Source: a virus. From it: DNA of 51,761 nucleotides. The translations under genes and the position numbers were made by a program. Below the pieces are notes generated by a model. That model ran no database searches and was not told the origin of the DNA. It worked only from the letters and a program-made list of their open reading frames with translations. Numbering within the stretch: position 1 is the stretch's first letter; each line of letters opens with the position of its first letter. Location of the stretch: the IMG/VR virus record IMGVR_UViG_3300047322_001166, positions 1 through 51,761 of that record. One strand, 5' to 3'. Positions 46,648-51,761 of the stretch are shown here, one piece after another.

Positions 46648-48798
46648 TCACTTCTTCGACTCGGTGATCGTCGACCGGCCACCCGGCTGGTCGTTCTTGA
46701 CTTCCTGCTGCGGCGGCGCCTGGCCGGAGGCTTTGCGTCCGGCGGGGTTCTCGGTCTGGCCGATACCGAGCATCGACTGGGCCTGGAGCCGCTCGGTGAC
46801 GGTGACCGGGACGCGCAGCTCCATGACCTGGCCGGTCTGGGTGATCGTGAAGGTGCGGCCGGAGGCCGGGTCGGTGTATTGCGGCATCGCCATCATGCCG
46901 GTCGCCATCGCCTGGAGCGCGCCAGGAGTCTGCTGGACCTGCTGCAACATCAGCGGCAGGACGTTGGGCGGCGGCGGCGAGATCGGCGGCAGCGGGATCG
47001 CGGGCGGCGCGCCGACGTTCGGGGTTTCGAGCGTCTCGTGCAGCGACCAGAAGTCGTAGTAGCCCATGCGCGCCAGCTGCACGCGCATCATCTTGCGCTC
47101 CTGAGCGTCCAGCGCGAGGACGCTGTTGGGCGCGACAATGAAGGTGAACTGCTTGGTGACCCACTGGGCGCGCTGGTCGCGGCTGGTGGTGGTCGCGTCC
47201 AGCTCCGGGGTGTAGCCAGGCTCGCCCGGGTGCAGCGAGGGGACGAACTGGTCGGGGTCCCAGTCGAACTCGTTGAGCATCTGGCCGCCGGTGCCGAGCA
47301 CCTGGATGCGCTTCTGGGTCGAGAGGAACTGGAAGTAGTTCGACTTGACCATCTCGGAGAAGTCGCGCAGGAACAGCTCGACCTGGCGGGCTTCGTTGCG
47401 GATCTCGGGAGTGAGCGCCTCGTAGTATTTCTGGATCGTGTCGGCGCTCGGCATCTGGCGCAGCTGCAGGAGGGCGGAGAGGTTGGCGGTGCCCGAGAGG
47501 TCGGCGAACTTCTGGGTCAGCTTCTCCCACATCTCGATCCCGAGCTGGATGATCTGTGGCGCGGGGCCCTCTTCTTTTTTCCAGGGGTCGCCGAAGCCCG
47601 GCATGACCTTGACCCGCTTGCCCGGGCGGCGCGGGTCCATCAGCTTCATGGTGGCTTCGGAGACCGCGGTGCGGTTGTAGGTGATGTCGGGGTTGGTCCA
47701 CTGGCGCATCGCCAGGCGGACGTCCTGGACGGTGTCGTTGATCGCGTCCTGGAGTGGGAGGAGGTCGTTGAACAGCGGGATGCCGAGGAACTGCCACGGG
47801 ACCGACCACAGCTTGAGGCGGCAGAAGGGGAACATCCCGTGCCAGTAGGTGTTCGGGCCGTCGTAGATGATCGTGTCTTCGGTCGAGACCAGGAGGCGCC
47901 CGCGCGGGTAGAGCGGTTGGTTGGGCTGCGCGATGTAGGCCCAGTTGGTGCCGGGCGTGCCCATCGGGATCGGCTTGCCGGTGAGGTTGCGGGTGCGGTC
48001 CTTGAAGTAGGCGCGGTAGACGACGATCGACCCGGCGCGAGCTTTCTTGAGGGTGCCCGCGGTGCCGGGCCAGGCGATGGAGTCGAGTGGGTCGGAGGGC
48101 GAGAGCAGGCGCGACATGCCGGTGCGGAAGCGCCCCATGACCTGACCGAGCAGCGTGTCGGTCGACGCCTTGAAGAGGTGCGACTTGGTCGGATACATCC
48201 CGCGCAGGACGTTGACCGTGTGCTCCTCGCGAAAGCAGACGCCTTCCCAGAGCTGGTTGGAGCGGCCGAAGGAGGGGCGCAGCGGGAGGGTGTCGCGGGG
48301 GTCGCGCGCGGTGAGCTGGTGGGCGCCGCCTTGCGGGGCGTGCGGGTCCCAGTCGACGACCAGGTCGCCGGTGCCGCCCGCGAGTGAGTACTTGACGCAG
48401 TCGCCCAGGTCGAGGTCCATCATCGTGGTGACCCACTCAGCCAGGAGATACTGGTTGAGCATGTTCGCCTGGACCTGATACTCGGGGTTGGCGCGCCAGC
48501 CCGCGACCGGCTTGAGGTCGGTGATCGCCGAGACGTGCGCCTGCATCGCCTTGCGGGTCTCGTTGATGGTGACCTGCGGGAGGTAGGGCAGCTTGCAGGT
48601 TTCGGGGCTGCGCTGGTTGCCGGTGATGTAGTCCTGGGCCTTGCCGATCAGGTCGTAGGAGGGGTCCTGGCGGTTGATCAGGTCGCCCTCCTGCACCCAC
48701 TCGCGCAGCCAGTTGACCACCCGCGGGTCGCCACGCGAGAGCGAGTCGGCTGTCGCCTGCGGGAGGTCGAGCACACCGGAGGGGGAGAAGTCAGGCAT
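46648..48798 (-). CDS. Portal protein, 716 aa
   Basis: The long portal-type sequence includes QDYITGNQRSPETCKLPYLP, MFPFCRLKLWSVPWQFLGIP and LFNDLLPLQDAINDTVQDVR, and a helical wing (KLTQKFADLSGTANLSALLQ). This order is seen in P22/T7-like portals, where the segment around PFCRL and GIPL leads into the stem helix. The C-terminal 100 residues are Gln/Pro-rich. The ATG at 48798 lies within GCATATGC. The dodecameric ring would hold terminase and nozzle. Confidence 0.8.
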   Translation of the reverse strand: MPDFSPSGVLDLPQATADSLSRGDPRVVNWLREWVQEGDLINRQDPSYDLIGKAQDYITGNQRSPETCKLPYLPQVTINETRKAMQAHVSAITDLKPVAGWRANPEYQVQANMLNQYLLAEWVTTMMDLDLGDCVKYSLAGGTGDLVVDWDPHAPQGGAHQLTARDPRDTLPLRPSFGRSNQLWEGVCFREEHTVNVLRGMYPTKSHLFKASTDTLLGQVMGRFRTGMSRLLSPSDPLDSIAWPGTAGTLKKARAGSIVVYRAYFKDRTRNLTGKPIPMGTPGTNWAYIAQPNQPLYPRGRLLVSTEDTIIYDGPNTYWHGMFPFCRLKLWSVPWQFLGIPLFNDLLPLQDAINDTVQDVRLAMRQWTNPDITYNRTAVSEATMKLMDPRRPGKRVKVMPGFGDPWKKEEGPAPQIIQLGIEMWEKLTQKFADLSGTANLSALLQLRQMPSADTIQKYYEALTPEIRNEARQVELFLRDFSEMVKSNYFQFLSTQKRIQVLGTGGQMLNEFDWDPDQFVPSLHPGEPGYTPELDATTTSRDQRAQWVTKQFTFIVAPNSVLALDAQERKMMRVQLARMGYYDFWSLHETLETPNVGAPPAIPLPPISPPPPNVLPLMLQQVQQTPGALQAMATGMMAMPQYTDPASGRTFTITQTGQVMELRVPVTVTERLQAQSMLGIGQTENPAGRKASGQAPPQQEVKNDQPGGRSTITESKK

Positions 48799-48802
48799 AT
48801 GC
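48795..48802. promoter_or_regulatory. GCATATGC palindrome at the portal start codon
   Basis: The portal start codon is the ATG in the minus-strand reading of this palindrome. The same arrangement is found at 46634-46641 for the two-span membrane protein. The intergenic stretch to 48819 shows no clear -10/-35 boxes. Confidence 0.45.
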
Positions 48803-48819
48803 TAGTCTCTCGATCGGCG

Positions 48820-48987
48820 ATGAAGGCTGAACGCTGTGCGTGCGGGGTGACGCTGCGAGCACACCCGGGGAAGAGTCGACGGGGACAGCTGCCCTCGTTG
48901 AAGACCGACCGCTACGGGCGTCCTCGCCCGGGGCCTGGCCGTCGCACCACCAAGCGGACGTCCGCCCGCGACACCAGCCACGACTAA
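48820..48987 (+). CDS. Small basic Cys-containing protein, 55 aa
   Basis: A plus-strand frame in the gap upstream of the portal gene. The chain is strongly basic (HPGKSRRGQLPSLKTDRYGR, PGRRTTKRTSARDTSHD) with CxC (C6, C8) near the N-terminus. The ribosome site is weak. It ends 22 bases before the next plus-strand gene and would be its operon partner. Basic low-complexity tails in GC-rich DNA can be spurious, hence limited confidence. Confidence 0.4.
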   Translation: MKAERCACGVTLRAHPGKSRRGQLPSLKTDRYGRPRPGPGRRTTKRTSARDTSHD

Positions 48988-49009
48988 CCGAGAGGAGGCG
49001 ACGACGACG

Positions 49010-49612
49010 ATGACGTATTACCCGACGCTCGACGAAGACCTGGCCCGCGCGAAGGAGATCCTGGAGAAGGGCAAACCGGCCGCCGAGTCGCTCGACGGGG
49101 TGATCGACGCGGAGGGGCGGATCACCGAGGCGGTCATCACCTGGGGCGGGGCGACGATCTACGGTGGTGATGTGTATGCGGCCTACAAGCTGCTGGAGTC
49201 CTTCGTCGCCGAGATCACGGACCTGCGCCGGTGGAAGGACGCGGTCTCCGACGCCTGCATCACCGACTGGATCTTCACCCGCGAGCACGACACCAACCCG
49301 CGCAAGGCGGTCAACGACCTGCTGGTGTGGCAGGCGCGGTTGGCACTCGACCCGGCGGTGAGCCAGGAGGCGGCGAAGCTGCACGCGCGCATCGAGGACC
49401 TGGAGGCGGCGATCAAGGGGGCCGAGACCCTGGTCAGCGTGAACATGCAGACGATCGCCAAGCAGCAGGAGGCGCTGACCGCGATGACCGGGCGCAATGT
49501 CCAGCTCCTGCTGGAGGTCGAGCAGCTGCGCGTGCAGAACGCCGACTTCCTCTCGCTGATCCGAGAGCTGCGGCTCGCACTCGAAGGCCAGTCGCCTGAA
49601 TCGCACCACTAG
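49010..49612 (+). CDS. Conserved phage protein with C-terminal coiled coil, 200 aa
   Basis: MTYYPTLDEDLARAKEILEK and TIYGGDVYAAYKLLESFVAE are the hallmark stretches of a phage family of unknown function. Residues about 115-195 form a coiled coil (AAKLHARIEDLEAAIKGAET; LLLEVEQLRVQNADFLSLIR). GAGGAGGCG precedes ATG 49010. It is part of a plus-strand island inside the virion genes. Its stop shares CTAG with the convergent gene at 49609. Confidence 0.65.
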   Translation: MTYYPTLDEDLARAKEILEKGKPAAESLDGVIDAEGRITEAVITWGGATIYGGDVYAAYKLLESFVAEITDLRRWKDAVSDACITDWIFTREHDTNPRKAVNDLLVWQARLALDPAVSQEAAKLHARIEDLEAAIKGAETLVSVNMQTIAKQQEALTAMTGRNVQLLLEVEQLRVQNADFLSLIRELRLALEGQSPESHH

Positions 49613-50109
49613 TCCTTGCTCAGGTGATCGAGCGCGGAGGGTGTCGAGTCGTTGATGCCTGGCCCGTACTCGGTGTCCGCCACACTCGCGTCCCGCTTGA
49701 GGTCCGCCGCGTGCGCCTTCACCCACTTGGGGTCGGGCTGCGCGCCGCCGGTCCATCCCGGCGGGGCGAGGGTGTGGACGTCCTTGTTGGAGTCGGTGTT
49801 GGCCCAGCGCCGGAAGACCACCGGCTCACCCTCGCCGTTGCGGTAGGCCTGCTCGGCCTCGCGCTCGACCCGGCGCATGGTGTGGAGCGAGTCGACCTGC
49901 ACCAGGTTGCCGCGGCCGTCGCGGCAGGTGAAGCCCTTGAAGCCTGCGCCCTTGACCGCGCCGATGTCCATCGCGCGGGTGAAGGGGATCCAGTTGGTGG
50001 GTCGGCCGCAGTGGAGCGGGGCGCCCGCGGTCGCGCCGATGGCGATCGGGACGTTGACGTCCACGAGGACTTGCCCGCAGACCTGACACCAGAAGTCGTG
50101 GAGCGCCAT
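49609..50109 (-). CDS. Zinc-ribbon protein, 166 aa
   Basis: C8-x2-C11 (FWCQVCG) and C34 (LHCGRPTNW), with C62 as a possible fourth ligand, make an FmdB-like ribbon. It continues with KGAGFKGFTCRDGRGN and a helical, Glu-rich segment, then a Trp/Pro part. The family occurs in phages near terminase and portal genes; its role is unknown. The ATG overlaps the stop of the gene before it. Confidence 0.6.
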   Translation of the reverse strand: MALHDFWCQVCGQVLVDVNVPIAIGATAGAPLHCGRPTNWIPFTRAMDIGAVKGAGFKGFTCRDGRGNLVQVDSLHTMRRVEREAEQAYRNGEGEPVVFRRWANTDSNKDVHTLAPPGWTGGAQPDPKWVKAHAADLKRDASVADTEYGPGINDSTPSALDHLSKD

Positions 50110-50678
50110 CAGCGCGATCCTTTCAGCGGAGGGGGAGTCGGGCGGTCGGGCGGCAGCGCGATGTCCTCGTGCAGGCGCGCGGAGACATCGCTCACGTCCT
50201 GCGCCGAGAGGCCGGACCACCCGTCGTAGTTGTCGGGGAGCCCCATGCCGTGCGACAGCTCGTGGCGTGAGGTGTCGAGCAGCTCCTGGTACTTGCGCGA
50301 CCAGGTCTCGGGGGCATCGGCGTCGCTCGGCACGGTTCCACGCCCGAACTGCATGTGCCCACCCTCGAAGCGCCGCGCCCGTATCCAGGGCCAGAGTGGG
50401 AGCACCGTCGCGGTGGGGGACTTCGCGGCGGCCTCGGGATACTGGTCGTTCATCTGGCCGAGCGCGAGGTCGGCGGTCGCGTTCTTCCCAAGCGGCGTGA
50501 GCCCCCAGAAGGGCGGGACCTGCGTGGTCTGCCGCGTCGGCGACGGCGTCATCCGGCTCGGGTTGAGGATGCCGTCCAGCCACGCGCTGATCTGGGTCCG
50601 CTTTTCCGGCGTGACGCGGCCGGTCAGGAGCGACTTCACAGAGGGCGGCTCGGGGCGAGACTTGCGTTCGGTCGGCAT
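50109..50678 (-). CDS. Metzincin-motif protein (predicted zinc metallopeptidase), 189 aa
   Basis: H139-E140-L-S-H143-G-M-G146-L-P-D149 equals HExxHxxGxxD, the zinc site of metzincin-type metallopeptidases with Asp as third ligand. The upstream segment (LLDTSRHEL) is the expected helix. An N-terminal half without motif may be the substrate-binding or prodomain part. It is short for a full metzincin and no Met-turn can be assigned with confidence. Placement between terminase and portal genes suggests head maturation or a virion enzyme. ATG 50678 follows GGGAGG. Confidence 0.55.
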   Translation of the reverse strand: MPTERKSRPEPPSVKSLLTGRVTPEKRTQISAWLDGILNPSRMTPSPTRQTTQVPPFWGLTPLGKNATADLALGQMNDQYPEAAAKSPTATVLPLWPWIRARRFEGGHMQFGRGTVPSDADAPETWSRKYQELLDTSRHELSHGMGLPDNYDGWSGLSAQDVSDVSARLHEDIALPPDRPTPPPLKGSR

Positions 50679-50680
50679 CG

Positions 50681-51157
50681 CTAGCCTCCCTTGTAGAACA
50701 GCTCGTCTTCGATCCGGCTGACCACCGCGCGCATCTCCTCCTCGACCGACCGCCCGCGCTTGTGGGCGCGGTGCGCCAGCTCCGCGAGCTGCCCCGGCGT
50801 GAACGGGATGCGGATGTCGCCAATGCAGATCGAGGCCAGGCGACTGACGGCGCGGGTGAACTCGTCGGGGGTGCGGGTGCTGCCCACGCCGGTGTAGGCT
50901 TCGAGGTGGTTGCACTCAGTGCGAGAGAGGTGCAGGCCGGGCGTGAGGGTGGGCGCGTGGCGCACCAGCGACCAGGCGAGGCGCTGGATCTCGCTGACGA
51001 CCGCGGCCGGTTCCCGCGGCCCTGCGGGGTTCGGTGGTGCGCTAGCACCGCCGGTGGGCGTGTCTTCACGCCCGGTTGCGTTCGTCCCCGAAGTAGAGGC
51101 TGCTCCCGGTGTCGGACTCAGTGAGGTCATAGGCATCATCGCGGATGGTTTCGCCAT
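50681..51157 (-). CDS. Hypothetical protein downstream of terminase, 158 aa
   Basis: The start is uncertain. ATG 51157 has CGGAG 7 bases upstream but overlaps terminase by 92 bases; later in-frame ATGs at 51139, 51136 and 51130 are alternatives. The first 50 residues are Ser/Thr/Pro-rich. The rest is helical (REPAAVVSEIQRLAWSLVRH; DEFTRAVSRLASICIGDIRI; GQLAELAHRAHKRGRSVEEE). No family is recognised. Confidence 0.5.
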   Translation of the reverse strand: MAKPSAMMPMTSLSPTPGAASTSGTNATGREDTPTGGASAPPNPAGPREPAAVVSEIQRLAWSLVRHAPTLTPGLHLSRTECNHLEAYTGVGSTRTPDEFTRAVSRLASICIGDIRIPFTPGQLAELAHRAHKRGRSVEEEMRAVVSRIEDELFYKGG

Positions 51158-51761
51158 AGTCGGGCTCCGTCTCGTCGGCTTCTTCGGCGGTCATGGGCGA
51201 GTTGCGGAAGTCAGGCCGCTCCACGCCCTTCTGCTGATTGAGGTGGTCGAGCGCGGCCTTGCGGCGGCGACGCTCGGCCACCGGTTCGACTTCGCCGCCT
51301 GCCATGCGCCAGGCGACGTAGTAGCCGATTGCTGAGGCCATCACCGCGTCGTCGTGCTGCCCGCGGGCGGCCTGGGCTTCGCCGATTGTCGACTGGGTGA
51401 TGAAGTGGCGCAATTCCCCCCTGGTGATCGGGGAGTTGAGGATGAGGTCCGGCATCTGGGAGAGCGGGTCGAAGGTGGTGATCGCACCGTAGTAGCTGGC
51501 GAGGAGGAGCGGGCGCGTGCGCGGGCTGGTCATCCAGCCGATGCGGGTCGAGTAGCGCCGCTCGACGCTGGCGGCGTCGGCGTATTCCCAGACGTAGAAG
51601 TGGGCGTAGCCCAGGTGCAGTTGGAGGGTGTCCTGGGTGGCCAAGCCGTGGTTGTTGGTCTCGACCGCGGCCATCGCTTCCACCCCGTCGGCGTCGCAGT
51701 AGTAGCGGCCGATGGCGTCGACAATGAAGGCCAGGGCCTTGGGGTCGAGCTTGTTGGTGCA
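51066..51761 (-). CDS. Terminase large subunit, C-terminal part (cut by window edge)
   Basis: The reading frame is open to the right edge, so the ATPase half and the start lie outside. The visible 231 residues are the RNase H-like nuclease domain: IGRYYCDADGVEAMAAVETN, then NNHGLATQDTL, IGWMTSPRTR, and the late Asp pair in GQHDDAVMASAIGYY. NNHG and the DDAVMA helix are typical of terminase nucleases. It cuts concatemers during packaging. The missing 5' part prevents class assignment. Confidence 0.8.
   Translation of the reverse strand, partial: CTNKLDPKALAFIVDAIGRYYCDADGVEAMAAVETNNHGLATQDTLQLHLGYAHFYVWEYADAASVERRYSTRIGWMTSPRTRPLLLASYYGAITTFDPLSQMPDLILNSPITRGELRHFITQSTIGEAQAARGQHDDAVMASAIGYYVAWRMAGGEVEPVAERRRRKAALDHLNQQKGVERPDFRNSPMTAEEADETEPDYGETIRDDAYDLTESDTGSSLYFGDERNRA

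Overview
The window is double-stranded DNA bacteriophage sequence of high G+C content. It carries most of a genome, with the large terminase gene cut by the right edge. The virion genes fit a short-tailed (podovirus-like) particle. There is a P22/T7-type portal, a scaffold, a major capsid protein, adaptor-like proteins, a 1353-residue nozzle-like protein, and large internal-virion-type proteins ending in a lytic transglycosylase. I see no tape measure, tail tube or tail terminator gene. I also see no integrase, excisionase, attachment site, tRNA or CRISPR array. The host cannot be fixed. A TTGACA/TAGGGT promoter at the left end is of the type seen in actinobacteria. The small lipoprotein at 18544 resembles lipoproteins common in high-GC soil bacteria such as Acidobacteriota. 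Both hints are weak.

Left half, plus strand (about 115-19126), early and replication genes in tightly overlapping (ATGA/GTGA) series. 187-2103 holds four unknown early genes. 2104-2522 is the only long non-coding stretch, with three consecutive RNA-type hairpins and several operator-like dyads before an XRE repressor-type gene. 2782-9656 is a recombination and DNA-processing block: a Cas4/RecB-like Fe-S nuclease, a Sak4-like P-loop ATPase, a possible ssDNA-binding protein, a cold-shock protein and a Pif1/RecD-like helicase. An Acb2-like (anti-CBASS) gene lies inside this block at 4962-5183. 9653-13255 is accessory: a protein with an AcrVA2-like C-terminal motif, a nuclease-like protein, a methyltransferase remnant, a Trp-rich peptide, a one-TM peptide, a second XRE protein, and a ribbon-helix-helix gene preceded by GATATC repeats. 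An AT-rich island (13211-13385) with direct repeats, a hairpin and a near-DnaA box precedes the gene for a family A DNA polymerase fused to a 4Fe-4S uracil-DNA glycosylase. The left half ends with a separately promoted trio at 18164-19126.

Right half, minus strand (51761 down to 19123), morphogenesis. The order is terminase, a metzincin-motif protein, a zinc ribbon protein, portal, a 913-residue head-associated protein, small head proteins, an HDKP-repeat/Ig-like protein, scaffold, capsid, tail fibres, adaptor-like proteins, a beta-helix tailspike, the nozzle, internal virion proteins and the transglycosylase. Two plus-strand islands interrupt it (43500-43847 and 48820-49612). Convergent gene pairs meet with stop codons overlapping in a shared CTAG at 19123 and 49609.

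The 8-bp palindrome GCATATGC, which should be rare in such GC-rich DNA, recurs at several minus-strand gene starts and inside the spacer of the best plus-strand promoter (18083-18113). It may mark a phage regulon. No separate endolysin, holin or spanin could be identified with confidence.
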